Source: Escherichia ruysiae | GTDB lineage: Bacteria; Pseudomonadota; Gammaproteobacteria; Enterobacterales; Enterobacteriaceae | Direction of reading: 5' to 3' | NCBI RefSeq assembly: GCF_031323975.1 | Contig: NZ_JAVIWS010000001.1 | Coordinates: 3,658,001 to 3,722,000, forward strand | Length of the DNA: 64,000 nt | Part shown: positions 31,582 through 40,931 of the stretch, in pieces | Layout: each line of letters starts with the position of its first letter | Position numbering within the stretch: position 1 is the first letter of the stretch | Translations under genes and position numbers: made by a program | The notes under the pieces: generated by a model | The model's database searches: none | What the model saw: the letters and a program-made list of their open reading frames with translations, nothing else | Told to the model about the DNA's origin: nothing

Positions 31582-32187
31582 ATGACTATAAATAATCTGC
31601 CTGCCGACTATTTATTGGCTGCACAACAGGGCGATATCGATAAAGTAAAAACCTGCCTTGCGCTGGGTGTCGATATTAATACCTGCGATCGTCAGGGGAA
31701 AACGGCAATTACGCTGGCAAGTTTATATCAGCAATATGCTTGCATTCAGGCATTAATTGACGCCGGAGCGGATATTAATAAACAAGATCATACCTGTTTA
31801 AATCCTTTTTTAATTAGCTGTCTGAACGATGATTTAACGCTACTACGAATTATTTTACCGGCTAAACCCGATCTTAATTGCGTAACCCGTTTTGGCGGTG
31901 TCGGCCTGACGCCTGCCTGTGAAAAAGGCCATTTAAGTATTGTAAAAGAGCTTTTGGCGCATACGGAAATTAACGTTAACCAGACCAACCATGTTGGCTG
32001 GACGCCATTACTGGAAGCGATTGTGCTTAATGATGGCGGTATTAAACAGCAGGCGATTGTCCAGTTATTGCTGGAACACGGTGCCAGCCCGCATCTGACC
32101 GATAAATATGGCAAAACGCCGCTGGAACTGGCGCGGGAACGCGGTTTTGAAGAGATTGCTCAATTGCTGATTGCCGCAGGTGCATAA
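31582..32187 (+). CDS. yahD: YahD ankyrin-repeat protein
   Basis: 201 residues from ATG 31582 (MTINNLPADY), with GGGGAA just upstream; an ATG two codons earlier also exists. Five to six ankyrin repeats run nearly the whole length (for example GVDINTCDRQGKTAITLAS, GADINKQD, GASPHLTDKYGKTPLELA). No signal peptide, so cytosolic protein-protein interaction is likely. First gene of the yahDEFG group. Confidence 0.95.
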   Translation: MTINNLPADYLLAAQQGDIDKVKTCLALGVDINTCDRQGKTAITLASLYQQYACIQALIDAGADINKQDHTCLNPFLISCLNDDLTLLRIILPAKPDLNCVTRFGGVGLTPACEKGHLSIVKELLAHTEINVNQTNHVGWTPLLEAIVLNDGGIKQQAIVQLLLEHGASPHLTDKYGKTPLELARERGFEEIAQLLIAAGA

Positions 32188-32226
32188 TCCGGGAGGCTTG
32201 CTATCGACACACCACAAAGACGGTGT

Positions 32227-33090
32227 GTGTGGGCGCTAACTGCGGATGCGGATTTTCTGGCGCAGCGGGGGCAAGGACAGGTTGAACAGGTCTTTGCCAG
32301 AGCGGTAAATATCGCACTCCCGGCTCGCCAGCAGTTGCTGACGCTGCTTTGTGAAGAATATGACAATGCACCAAACAGTTGTCGGTTGGCACTCACTCAC
32401 TTTGATGGTCTGTTCCATCATGGCGATAAGGTTCAGTTTGACGAGCACGGGATTACGATTGGTAAAGATATTCATATAGATAAGCATCGTTGTCAGCGTT
32501 GGCTGTCCCCAACACTGCAAATGACCGCTCTGAATTTTCACCTTATTGCCTGGCAACAGTGGTACGACATTATTCATCAGCATCTGGGGGAAAATGAAAC
32601 CCTGTTTAATTATCGCGGCGATAATCCATTTTATCAGGCGTTAAATAAAGAATTACATATCAGGCGACGTGCTGTTATTCAGGCAGTAAACGATAAGCAA
32701 AATATCGCGTCAGCGGTCGCTAATATGATTGGATTAGGGATTGGTCTGACGCCTTCAGCCGATGATTATTTAACAGGTCTGGCGCTTGTTTTATTTATTT
32801 CCGGGCATCCGGTAGAAAAATACAAAGAGGAATTTTATCTCGGCCTGCAACGCGGCAGAAATAATACCACGTTATTAAGTGCCATAACGCTGGAAGCCGC
32901 ATTACAACAACGCTGTCGGGAAAATATTTATCACTTTATTCACGGCATCATTAATGACATCCCTGAGAACGCCACTCAGACAATAGAAAAAATTAAACAT
33001 ATTGGCTCCAGTTCCGGCTGCGACATGCTGTATGGCATGGCCGATGGTTGTGCGCTGAGCCAAACCTACGGAGGGAATTATGTCAGTTAA
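32227..33090 (+). CDS. yahE: YahE, DUF2877 protein (oxamate-carbamoyltransferase subunit-like)
   Basis: 287 residues from the GTG at 32227. A GGGAGG ribosome site lies 30 bases earlier (32191-32196), too far for this GTG, and the codons between contain no ATG, GTG or TTG in frame, so the start is uncertain and may be non-standard or altered in this strain. The DUF2877 core is visible with GLGIGLTPSADDYLTG near residue 170 and a glycine-rich end (GSSSGCDMLYGMADG). YlbF of the fdrA cluster is the family paralogue and is part of oxamate carbamoyltransferase, so a similar subunit role is inferred. Overlaps yahF by 11 bases. Confidence 0.9.
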   Translation: MWALTADADFLAQRGQGQVEQVFARAVNIALPARQQLLTLLCEEYDNAPNSCRLALTHFDGLFHHGDKVQFDEHGITIGKDIHIDKHRCQRWLSPTLQMTALNFHLIAWQQWYDIIHQHLGENETLFNYRGDNPFYQALNKELHIRRRAVIQAVNDKQNIASAVANMIGLGIGLTPSADDYLTGLALVLFISGHPVEKYKEEFYLGLQRGRNNTTLLSAITLEAALQQRCRENIYHFIHGIINDIPENATQTIEKIKHIGSSSGCDMLYGMADGCALSQTYGGNYVS

Positions 33091-34627
33091 AATAGTCATT
33101 AAACCGAATACCTATTTTGATTCTGTCTCGTTGATGTCCATCTCCACGCGTGCAAATAAACTCGACGGTGTTGAGCAGGCATTTGTGGCGATGGCGACCG
33201 AAATGAACAAAGGCGTGCTGAAAAATTTAGGGCTGCTGACGCCGGAACTGGAGCAGGCGAAAAACGGCGACCTGATGATCGTTATCAACGGCAAAGCGGG
33301 CGTGGACAACGAGCAGTTGCTGGTGGAGATTGAAGAACTGTTCAATACCAAAGCGCAAAGTGGTACGCACGAGGCGCGTTATGCCACTATCACCAGCGCC
33401 AAAAAGCATATCCCGGAAAGTAACCTGACGGTGATTTCCGTCAACGGCCTGTTTGCCGCTCGCGAAGCGCGTCAGGCGCTGCAAAATGACCTCAACGTGA
33501 TGCTGTTCTCCGATAACGTCTCGGTTGAAGATGAACTGGCGCTCAAGCAGCTCGCTCACGAAAAAGGGCTGCTGATGATGGGGCCAGACTGCGGCACGGC
33601 GATTATCAACGGCGCGGCGCTCTGCTTTGGTAACGCCGTGCGTCGTGGCAACATCGGTATTGTTGGCGCATCCGGCACCGGCAGCCAGGAACTGAGTGTC
33701 CGCATCCATGAATTTGGCGGCGGCGTTTCGCAACTGATCGGCACCGGCGGGCGTGACCTGAGCGAGAAAATTGGCGGCCTGATGATGCTCGACGCCATCG
33801 GCATGTTAGAAAACGATCCGCAAACTGAAATCATCGCCTTAATTTCTAAACCGCCAGCGCCGGCGGTGGCTCGCAAAGTGCTGGAACGCGCGCGCGCCTG
33901 CCGCAAACCGGTGGTAGTCTGCTTCCTCGGTCGTGGCGAAACGCCAGTGGATGAGCAGGGGCTACAGTTTGCTCGCGGCACCAAAGAAGCGGCGCTGAAA
34001 GCAGTGATGCTTTCCGGCGTGAAACAAGAACATCTCGACCTGCATACGCTAAACCAGCCGTTGATTGCTGACGTGCGCGCTCGCCTGAAGCCGCAACAGA
34101 AATACATTCGTGGCCTGTTCTGCGGCGGTACGCTGTGTGACGAAACGATGTTCGCGGTGATGGAAAAACACGGCGATGTGTACAGCAACATTCAGCCCGA
34201 TCCTGAACTCCGCCTGAAAGATATCAACCGCAGCATCAAACATACCTTCCTCGACTTTGGTGATGATGATTTCACCAACGGCAAACCACATCCAATGATT
34301 GACCCCACCAACCGTATCAGCCGGTTGATCGAAGAGGCGCGCGATCCCGAAGTGGCGGTGATCGTGATGGATTTTGTGCTCGGATTTGGATCGCATGAAG
34401 ATCCGGTCGGCTCCACCATCGAGGCGATCAAAGAAGCAAAAGCGATCGCCGCTACCGAAGGGCGCGAGTTGATCATTCTCGCCTATGTGCTGGGCACCGA
34501 TCTCGATACGCCATCATTAGAACAACAGAGCCAGACGCTGCTTGATGCCGGAGTGATTCTGGCCAGCAGCAGCACCAATACTGGATTGCTGGCGCGTGAA
34601 TTTATCTGCAAAGGGGAGGAAGCCTGA
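33080..34627 (+). CDS. yahF: YahF, FdrA-type acyl-CoA synthetase-like protein
   Basis: 515 residues, the K-12 length. It has the succinyl-CoA-synthetase-like CoA-binding layout: GNIGIVGASGTGSQEL near residue 193, and a second Rossmann-like part with KPVVVCFLGRG and LFCGGTLCDE. FdrA is one of three proteins of oxamate carbamoyltransferase; YahF is its paralogue. Overlaps yahE by 11 bases and yahG by one, so the three are translationally coupled. Substrate unproven. Confidence 0.94.
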   Translation: MSVKIVIKPNTYFDSVSLMSISTRANKLDGVEQAFVAMATEMNKGVLKNLGLLTPELEQAKNGDLMIVINGKAGVDNEQLLVEIEELFNTKAQSGTHEARYATITSAKKHIPESNLTVISVNGLFAAREARQALQNDLNVMLFSDNVSVEDELALKQLAHEKGLLMMGPDCGTAIINGAALCFGNAVRRGNIGIVGASGTGSQELSVRIHEFGGGVSQLIGTGGRDLSEKIGGLMMLDAIGMLENDPQTEIIALISKPPAPAVARKVLERARACRKPVVVCFLGRGETPVDEQGLQFARGTKEAALKAVMLSGVKQEHLDLHTLNQPLIADVRARLKPQQKYIRGLFCGGTLCDETMFAVMEKHGDVYSNIQPDPELRLKDINRSIKHTFLDFGDDDFTNGKPHPMIDPTNRISRLIEEARDPEVAVIVMDFVLGFGSHEDPVGSTIEAIKEAKAIAATEGRELIILAYVLGTDLDTPSLEQQSQTLLDAGVILASSSTNTGLLAREFICKGEEA

Positions 34628-36045
34628 TGAGCCCGTCACTGTTTAGCCAACCGTTGAACGTTATTAACGTCGGCATCGCCATGTTTAGCGATGATCTTAA
34701 AAAGCAGCATGTAGAAGTGACCCAGCTCGACTGGACGCCGCCGGGGCAGGGCAATATGCAGGTGGTGCAGGCGCTGGATAATATTGCCGATTCGCCCCTG
34801 GCAGACAAAATCGCTGCCGCTAATCAGCAGGCGCTGGAGCGCATTATTCAGTCGCATCCGGTGCTAATTGGTTTTGATCAGGCGATTAACGTGGTGCCGG
34901 GCATGACGCCGAAAACCATTCTTCACGCCGGGCCGCCGGTTACCTGGGAAAAAATGTGCGGCGCAATGAAAGGCGCGGTCACCGGGGCGCTGGTGTTCGA
35001 AGGGCTGGCGAAAGATCTCGACGAGGCGGCTGAACTGGCGGCCTCCGGGGAGATCACCTTCTCGCCGTGCCACGAACACGACTGTGTGGGATCGATGGCG
35101 GGTGTTACCTCGGCCTCGATGTTTATGCACATCGTAAAAAACAAAACCTACGGCAACATCGCTTATACCAACATGAGCGAGCAGATGGCGAAGATTTTGC
35201 GTATGGGCGCTAACGACCAGAGCGTGATTGACCGCCTGAACTGGATGCGTGATGTGCAGGGACCAATACTGCGCGACGCGATGAAAATTATCGGCGAAAT
35301 CGATCTGCGCTTAATGCTGGCGCAGGCGCTGCATATGGGCGATGAATGCCATAACCGCAATAACGCCGGGACGACGCTGCTGATTCAGGCGCTGACGCCG
35401 GGGATTATTCAGGCGGGCTATTCCGTGGAGCAACAGCGCGAAGTGTTTGAGTTTGTCGCCAGCAGCGACTACTTCTCCGGCCCGACGTGGATGGCGATGT
35501 GTAAAGCGGCGATGGATGCGGCGCACGGCATCGAATACAGCACCGTGGTCACCACGATGGCGCGAAACGGCGTCGAGTTCGGCCTGCGGGTCAGCGGCCT
35601 GCCGGGGCAGTGGTTTACCGGCCCGGCGCAGCAGGTCATCGGCCCGATGTTTGCCGGTTATAAGCCGGAGGATTCGGGGCTGGATATCGGCGACAGCGCC
35701 ATCACCGAAACCTACGGTATTGGCGGATTTGCTATGGCGACCGCGCCTGCGATCGTCGCGCTGGTGGGCGGCACGGTGGAAGAGGCTATCGATTTCTCCC
35801 GTCAGATGCGAGAAATCACCCTCGGTGAAAACCCGAATGTCACCATTCCGCTGCTCGGTTTTATGGGCGTGCCGTCGGCAATCGACATCACCCGCGTGGG
35901 CAGCAGCGGCATTCTGCCGGTGATCAACACCGCCATCGCCCATAAAGATGCGGGCGTCGGCATGATTGGCGCGGGCATTGTGCATCCACCATTCGCCTGC
36001 TTCGAGAAAGCCATTCTTGGCTGGTGCGAACGTTACGGCGTCTGA
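34627..36045 (+). CDS. yahG: YahG, DUF1116 protein (YlbE-like)
   Basis: 472 residues, DUF1116 throughout, with SPCHEHDCVGSMAGVTSASMFMH near residue 139 and NRNNAGTTLL near 240 as conserved segments. Paralogue of YlbE, which together with FdrA and YlbF forms oxamate carbamoyltransferase. Last gene of the coupled yahEFG set, followed by REP elements and then yahI. Confidence 0.94.
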   Translation: MSPSLFSQPLNVINVGIAMFSDDLKKQHVEVTQLDWTPPGQGNMQVVQALDNIADSPLADKIAAANQQALERIIQSHPVLIGFDQAINVVPGMTPKTILHAGPPVTWEKMCGAMKGAVTGALVFEGLAKDLDEAAELAASGEITFSPCHEHDCVGSMAGVTSASMFMHIVKNKTYGNIAYTNMSEQMAKILRMGANDQSVIDRLNWMRDVQGPILRDAMKIIGEIDLRLMLAQALHMGDECHNRNNAGTTLLIQALTPGIIQAGYSVEQQREVFEFVASSDYFSGPTWMAMCKAAMDAAHGIEYSTVVTTMARNGVEFGLRVSGLPGQWFTGPAQQVIGPMFAGYKPEDSGLDIGDSAITETYGIGGFAMATAPAIVALVGGTVEEAIDFSRQMREITLGENPNVTIPLLGFMGVPSAIDITRVGSSGILPVINTAIAHKDAGVGMIGAGIVHPPFACFEKAILGWCERYGV

Positions 36046-36058
36046 CCTACATGTTTAT

Positions 36059-36210
36059 GCCGGATGCGGCGTGAACGCCTTATCCGGCCTACGAATGGCA
36101 CAAGAGTTTGTAGGCCTGATAAGACGCGCGAACGTCGCATCAGGCATTTTTCACCATTGCCGGATGGCACAAGAATCTGTAGGCCTGATAAGCGTAGCGC
36201 ATCAGGCAGT
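36059..36210. repeat. REP/BIME cluster between yahG and yahI
   Basis: Three REP-type palindromes: 36059-36089 (GCCGGATGCGGCGTGAACGC start), 36110-36146 (TAGGCCTGATAAGACGCG start) and 36180-36209. The short repeat TGGCACAAGA occurs between them. They may stabilise the yahEFG mRNA end. K-12 annotates the hypothetical yahH over this kind of sequence; I do not regard it as coding. Confidence 0.88.
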
Positions 36211-36257
36211 CTGGCGTTGGTCATAACCCCATCACCCTCTGTCGCGGACATAACAAC

Positions 36258-37208
36258 ATGAAAGAACTTGTGGTCGTTGCCATTGGTGGCAACAGCATTA
36301 TCAAAGATAACGCCAGCCAGTCGATTGAGCATCAGGCGGAGGCGGTGAAAGCCGTCGCCGATACGGTGCTGGAAATGCTGGCTTCCGATTACGACATTGT
36401 GCTGACCCACGGCAACGGGCCGCAGGTCGGGCTGGATTTACGCCGCGCGGAGATTGCCCACGAGCGTGAAGGGCTGCCCTTAACGCCGCTGGCGAACTGT
36501 GTGGCAGATACGCAAGGCGGCATTGGCTATCTGATCCAACAGGCGCTGAACAACCGACTGGCGCGTCACGGCGAGAAAAAAGCCGTCACCGTGGTGACTC
36601 AGGTGGAAGTGGATAAAAACGATCCGGGTTTTGCTCATCCCACCAAGCCCATCGGTGCATTCTTTAGTGAAAGCCAGCGTGACGAATTACAAAAGGCAAA
36701 CCCTGACTGGCATTTTGTTGAGGATGCCGGACGGGGCTATCGCCGCGTTGTCGCCTCGCCGGAACCGAAACGCATTGTGGAAGCGCCTGCTATTAAGGCG
36801 CTGATCCAACAAGGCTTTGTGGTGATTGGCGCGGGCGGTGGCGGAATTCCGGTGGTGCGCAGTGAAGCAGGCGATTACCAAAGCGTGGACGCGGTTATCG
36901 ACAAAGATCTCTCCACTGCACTGCTGGCGCGCGAAATTCACGCTGACATTTTAGTGATCACCACTGGCGTGGAAAAGGTGTGTATTCACTTTGGCAAGCC
37001 GCAGCAGCAGGCGCTGGATCGGGTGGATATTGCCACCATGACCCGCTATATGCAGGAAGGGCATTTCCCGCCCGGCAGCATGTTGCCAAAAATTATCGCC
37101 AGCCTGACATTTTTAGAACAGGGCGGCAAAGAAGTGATTATCACCACGCCGGAATGCCTGCCAGCGGCGCTGCGCGGTGAAACGGGCACCCATATTATTA
37201 AAACGTAA
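36258..37208 (+). CDS. yahI: YahI carbamate kinase-like protein
   Basis: 316 residues of the amino-acid-kinase fold: VVAIGGNSI at the start, LTHGNGPQVG near residue 50, VIGAGGGGIPV near 192 and a C-terminal KEVIITTPE. Carbamate kinases turn carbamoyl phosphate plus ADP into ATP, ammonia and CO2. Placement after yahEFG suggests it harvests ATP from a carbamoyl phosphate made by the YahEFG complex. yahJ follows 9 bases later. Confidence 0.94.
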   Translation: MKELVVVAIGGNSIIKDNASQSIEHQAEAVKAVADTVLEMLASDYDIVLTHGNGPQVGLDLRRAEIAHEREGLPLTPLANCVADTQGGIGYLIQQALNNRLARHGEKKAVTVVTQVEVDKNDPGFAHPTKPIGAFFSESQRDELQKANPDWHFVEDAGRGYRRVVASPEPKRIVEAPAIKALIQQGFVVIGAGGGGIPVVRSEAGDYQSVDAVIDKDLSTALLAREIHADILVITTGVEKVCIHFGKPQQQALDRVDIATMTRYMQEGHFPPGSMLPKIIASLTFLEQGGKEVIITTPECLPAALRGETGTHIIKT

Positions 37209-37217
37209 GGACGTAAG

Positions 37218-38600
37218 ATGAAAGAAAGCAATAGCCGTCGTGAGTTTTTGAGCCAGAGCGGTAAGATGGTTACCGCCGCCGCGCTGTTTGGTACGTCTGT
37301 GCCGCTCGCCCACGCGGCAGTCTCTGGCACCGCAAACTGCGAAGCGAATAACACCATGAAAATCACTGACCCGCACTACTATCTCGACAACGTGTTGCTG
37401 GAAACCGGTTTTGATTACGAAAACGGCGTAGCGGTGCAGACCCGCACGGCGCGCCAGACCGTGGAGATTCAGAACGGTAAAATTGTTGCCCTGCGCGAGA
37501 ATAAGCAGCATCCGGACGCCACGCTGCCGCACTATGACGCTGGCGGTAAGTTGATGCTGCCCACCACCCGCGACATGCATATTCATCTCGACAAAACCTT
37601 TTACGGCGGGCCGTGGCGCTCGCTCAATCGCCCGGCAGGCACCACCATCCAGGACATGATTAAGCTTGAGCAGAAAATGCTGCCGGAGCTGCAACCTTAC
37701 ACTCAGGAGCGGGCGGAAAAACTGATCGATTTATTGCAGTCGAAAGGCACCACCATTGCCCGCAGCCACTGCAATATCGAACCGGTTTCCGGCCTGAAAA
37801 ATCTGCAAAACTTGCAGGCGGTGCTGGCGCGACGTCAGGCGGGCTTCGAGTGTGAAATTGTCGCCTTCCCGCAGCACGGTTTGCTGTTGTCGAAATCGGA
37901 ATCCTTAATGCGCGAAGCGATGCAGGCGGGGGCGCATTACGTCGGCGGGCTGGACCCGACCAGTGTTGATGGCGCGATGGAAAAATCTCTCGACACCATG
38001 TTCCAGATTGCGCTGGACTACGACAAAGGCGTCGATATTCACCTGCACGAAACCACGCCGGCAGGCGTGGCGGCCATCAATTATATGGTTGAAACCGTAG
38101 AGAAAACGCCGCAACTGAAGGGCAAGCTGACCATCAGTCACGCCTTTGCGCTGGCAACGCTTAACGAGCAACAGGTGGATGGACTGGCAAACCGCATGGC
38201 GGCGCAGCAAATTACTATCGCCTCGACGGTGCCGATTGGCACGCTGCATATGCCGCTCAAACAGTTGCACGACAAAGGCGTAAAAGTCATGACAGGAACC
38301 GACAGCGTTATCGACCACTGGTCGCCTTACGGCCTGGGCGACATGCTGGAAAAAGCCAATCTGTATGCGCAGCTCTATATTCGCCCTAACGAACAGAATT
38401 TATCCCGATCGCTGTTTTTAGCCACTGGCGATGTCCTGCCGCTGAATGAAAAAGGCGAGCGCGTCTGGCCAAAAGCGCAGGATGACGCCAGCTTTGTGCT
38501 GGTGGACGCCTCCTGTTCCGCCGAGGCGGTGGCGCGTATCTCGCCACGTACAGCAACGTTCCATAAAGGGCAACTGGTATGGGGGCGTGTGGCAGGTTGA
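37218..38600 (+). CDS. yahJ: YahJ amidohydrolase/deaminase with apparent Tat signal
   Basis: 460 residues, cytosine-deaminase-like amidohydrolase. Metal-site landmarks are DMHIHLDKTF near residue 117, a His in HCNIEP, DIHLHE near 274, SHAF near 306 and TGTDSV near 355. The N-terminus SRREFLSQSGK followed by a hydrophobic stretch and AHAA looks like a twin-arginine export signal, so the enzyme may fold in the cytosol and act in the periplasm. This is unusual for a deaminase next to cytosolic carbamoyl enzymes. Substrate unknown; it could supply a ureido compound to YahEFG. Confidence 0.93.
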   Translation: MKESNSRREFLSQSGKMVTAAALFGTSVPLAHAAVSGTANCEANNTMKITDPHYYLDNVLLETGFDYENGVAVQTRTARQTVEIQNGKIVALRENKQHPDATLPHYDAGGKLMLPTTRDMHIHLDKTFYGGPWRSLNRPAGTTIQDMIKLEQKMLPELQPYTQERAEKLIDLLQSKGTTIARSHCNIEPVSGLKNLQNLQAVLARRQAGFECEIVAFPQHGLLLSKSESLMREAMQAGAHYVGGLDPTSVDGAMEKSLDTMFQIALDYDKGVDIHLHETTPAGVAAINYMVETVEKTPQLKGKLTISHAFALATLNEQQVDGLANRMAAQQITIASTVPIGTLHMPLKQLHDKGVKVMTGTDSVIDHWSPYGLGDMLEKANLYAQLYIRPNEQNLSRSLFLATGDVLPLNEKGERVWPKAQDDASFVLVDASCSAEAVARISPRTATFHKGQLVWGRVAG

Positions 38601-38754
38601 TGTCCGTTTGAAATGTCTTCAACGGTGAGTCGTAAGAGATTTATCGCCCCAGGGAGTGGGGCAACTTGAATATGGGTTTGTTGGCCTTGATTCTTCTGAG
38701 TCGGAGACATTGTGTGTGGCACCGCTAACCACACAGTAAACCTTACGAGCCGCC

Positions 38755-40620
38755 TTAAGCATCCGGCAACGCATAACACTTCACCGGTTTTCCGTCTTTC
38801 ATTTCCACCAACATGCGGCTGGTCTGCAACGGCTTGTCCAGCATATTTTGCTGGAATTGGTCGAACGCCATGCGGGCTTCCTTAATTGCGACTTTTTGCG
38901 GCATTAAGCGGTTATTGCACCATTTTCGCAAAATGACTTTATTGGCGCTGGTGGTATTCGCCTGTTCCGCTACGGCGCCGATGCTATCAATTCGTGACTG
39001 TAATTGTTTTTCTACCTTGCTGATAACCGTATCGAACTGCGCATAATGATGTTCTATAGCCTGCTGACGACGTTCTACCAGCATCGTCTGACCCTCACTA
39101 TGGCTGACCAGATGTAATGCTTGCCCGCGTACCCTCATCGCTAAATCCCACTCCATCGTCCGTTCTTCAATAATTTTTTGTTGCGCCTGAATTTTACTGG
39201 TGATGGTTGCGCTACTGAAAAAACTGCCGTCATTTATAGAGGCTACCTTCTCGCCAGCAAAGGCAATATCCGTCAGCAGATGATCCTGGAGCGTTGAAAA
39301 ATCCTTTTCGATAGCTTCAAGTATTTGCCGTATTTCTGGCGAAGATTGCCCCTCAATGACGACAGGTGTGATTTGCTGTAAATACTGAATAGCGCCGACA
39401 ATTTCAGATTTGCGGGCATTGTTCTGGAACGCAGAAATCTCCCGAATAGTTTCAATTATCTGCGTCAGTTTATTGCTGATATCTGCCAGATGTTTTTGTG
39501 CCAGTATCGCCGAAGCGACATTCAGTAATATGCTGGCATTGACTAATTGATTCAGTTTGTCAGGGTTCAGCAAAACTGCGTGCGCTTTAATTCCTTTTTC
39601 CCCGAGACTGAAGCCACGATATCCCGAGCCATCTTTCACTTTCGCCAGTGCGCCATCAATTATGACTTCCATATAGTGATGACTGGCGACATGGGCGGCG
39701 GTGGCGAGCGAAGGAAGCGTCTGTAAGAGTGGGCCTAACCGTGAAATTTCAGTAATGTCATGTCGTATCAGAGTGTCGGGGTGGGTAATTTCATTTAAAG
39801 CGATAGACGATACAGTTAAAACGCGCTGCGACTTTTCATTTTCAAACACCCAGCGATTGCCATAGTTTGCGGTTGACATTGCCGTTGATGATACCGATTC
39901 GCTCAGACGGTGATGGCGGGAATTTTTTAAGCGAATCCAGGCAATTTGCACTACACAGGGCAAGGTGATTCGGAACGCCGGGTTGGAAATATCATAAGCG
40001 GTATATAAACCGGTGAGGGCTAACCCGACAGGACCGGTGAGAACGCCCAACACGCGACCTATCCCCAGACCCGCAATTAGCGGGAGTGCCTTCCCCGTGG
40101 CGATCTGCGCCAGACCGCTTGCTACCATTGCCGCACGTTGCAAAAGTGGCAGCTCCATACGTGACAACTTATCCAGGCTAATACTGGTGTTAATTCCCAT
40201 ATCACGGAGAAGCTGACGGCGATCGTCATCTGACATTTTGTTCCAGGATGACGCAAAAACGGCATCGATAATCAGTGATTCTTTTTCTTTTACCGGGGCA
40301 TTTTTCGCGACTTTAATTTTCAGATGGCTGGCGACATCGTCAACAATTTCGCTATAGCTAACGCCATTGCGTCGGAACAGATTCATTACGGTGTTACCGC
40401 CAAAATGTTGCAGTTCGCGAATCAGCAAACGCAATGTTTCCTCATCAACAGCTTCGCTATTTTTACCATCGCGCAAGGCCTTTTTAACGCGGTCAGACTG
40501 GGAAAAATTAAATTTTCCGTCTGGGGTAATGTAATCAATCAGCAGATCGATATCGTTTTTGTCGGCGTTCAGTAGCAGAGCAACCAGCGTTTCATCGCCC
40601 TTAATGTCAATCTCACTCAT
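38755..40620 (-). CDS. YaaW-like (UPF0174) N-terminal domain fused to a long helical C-terminus
   Basis: 621 residues. Residues ~65-232 match the layout of E. coli YaaW: RELQHFGGN near residue 70, a middle helix with SWNKMSDDDRRQLL near 129, a hydrophobic glycine-rich segment (GLGIGRVLGVLTGPVGLALTG near 195) and the closing NPAFRITLPCVVQIAWIR. YaaW is only about 237 residues; the further ~385 here are predicted mainly helical with charged, coiled-coil-like stretches (~360-590) and no enzyme motif I recognise. No signal peptide; the glycine-rich hydrophobic part may contact membrane. It is divergent from zorA with 311 bases between starts, replacing K-12 yahKLM together with the zor operon. 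An accessory or separate defence role is inferred from position only. Confidence 0.8.
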   Translation of the reverse strand: MSEIDIKGDETLVALLLNADKNDIDLLIDYITPDGKFNFSQSDRVKKALRDGKNSEAVDEETLRLLIRELQHFGGNTVMNLFRRNGVSYSEIVDDVASHLKIKVAKNAPVKEKESLIIDAVFASSWNKMSDDDRRQLLRDMGINTSISLDKLSRMELPLLQRAAMVASGLAQIATGKALPLIAGLGIGRVLGVLTGPVGLALTGLYTAYDISNPAFRITLPCVVQIAWIRLKNSRHHRLSESVSSTAMSTANYGNRWVFENEKSQRVLTVSSIALNEITHPDTLIRHDITEISRLGPLLQTLPSLATAAHVASHHYMEVIIDGALAKVKDGSGYRGFSLGEKGIKAHAVLLNPDKLNQLVNASILLNVASAILAQKHLADISNKLTQIIETIREISAFQNNARKSEIVGAIQYLQQITPVVIEGQSSPEIRQILEAIEKDFSTLQDHLLTDIAFAGEKVASINDGSFFSSATITSKIQAQQKIIEERTMEWDLAMRVRGQALHLVSHSEGQTMLVERRQQAIEHHYAQFDTVISKVEKQLQSRIDSIGAVAEQANTTSANKVILRKWCNNRLMPQKVAIKEARMAFDQFQQNMLDKPLQTSRMLVEMKDGKPVKCYALPDA

Positions 40621-40827
40621 TTAATTGTCTCGTTGAATAGTGACTGGACGTTATTAGAAGCAGCGCGCCCTACGAAAAAGTTTCATACGTAAGTCTGGCG
40701 GCGAAAAAAATAAAATCCCCAATCTTTGTGTCATAAAGCATAAATTCTGTGAATTATTTTCACCAAGCGATTTAAATTTCTTACATATGCGTGTGATCAA
40801 TGTTTTTGTGAGATATATAACGTTTTA

Positions 40828-40858
40828 TTGATGTAAAAATCGAGACTTTTCCTATAAT
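40828..40858 (+). promoter_or_regulatory. Candidate sigma-70 promoter of the zor operon
   Basis: A perfect TATAAT at 40853-40858 has TTGATG at 40828-40833 upstream with a 19-base spacer, slightly long. It lies 73 bases before zorA in the AT-rich divergent region (40621-40931). Confidence 0.5.
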
Positions 40859-40931
40859 GAGCGGGCGATTTTTTTCCTTGCTGGTGATGTTCTGCCCTGC
40901 AAATTTCTTTTCCTTCACTCAAGGTATTTAG

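Noticed and set aside
35311..35985. 224-codon minus-strand frame inside yahG
   Set aside because: Shadow of a GC-rich coding gene; His/Arg-rich and without family features.
36046..36257. Coding gene yahH between yahG and yahI
   Set aside because: The stretch consists of REP palindromes; open frames there follow the repeats.
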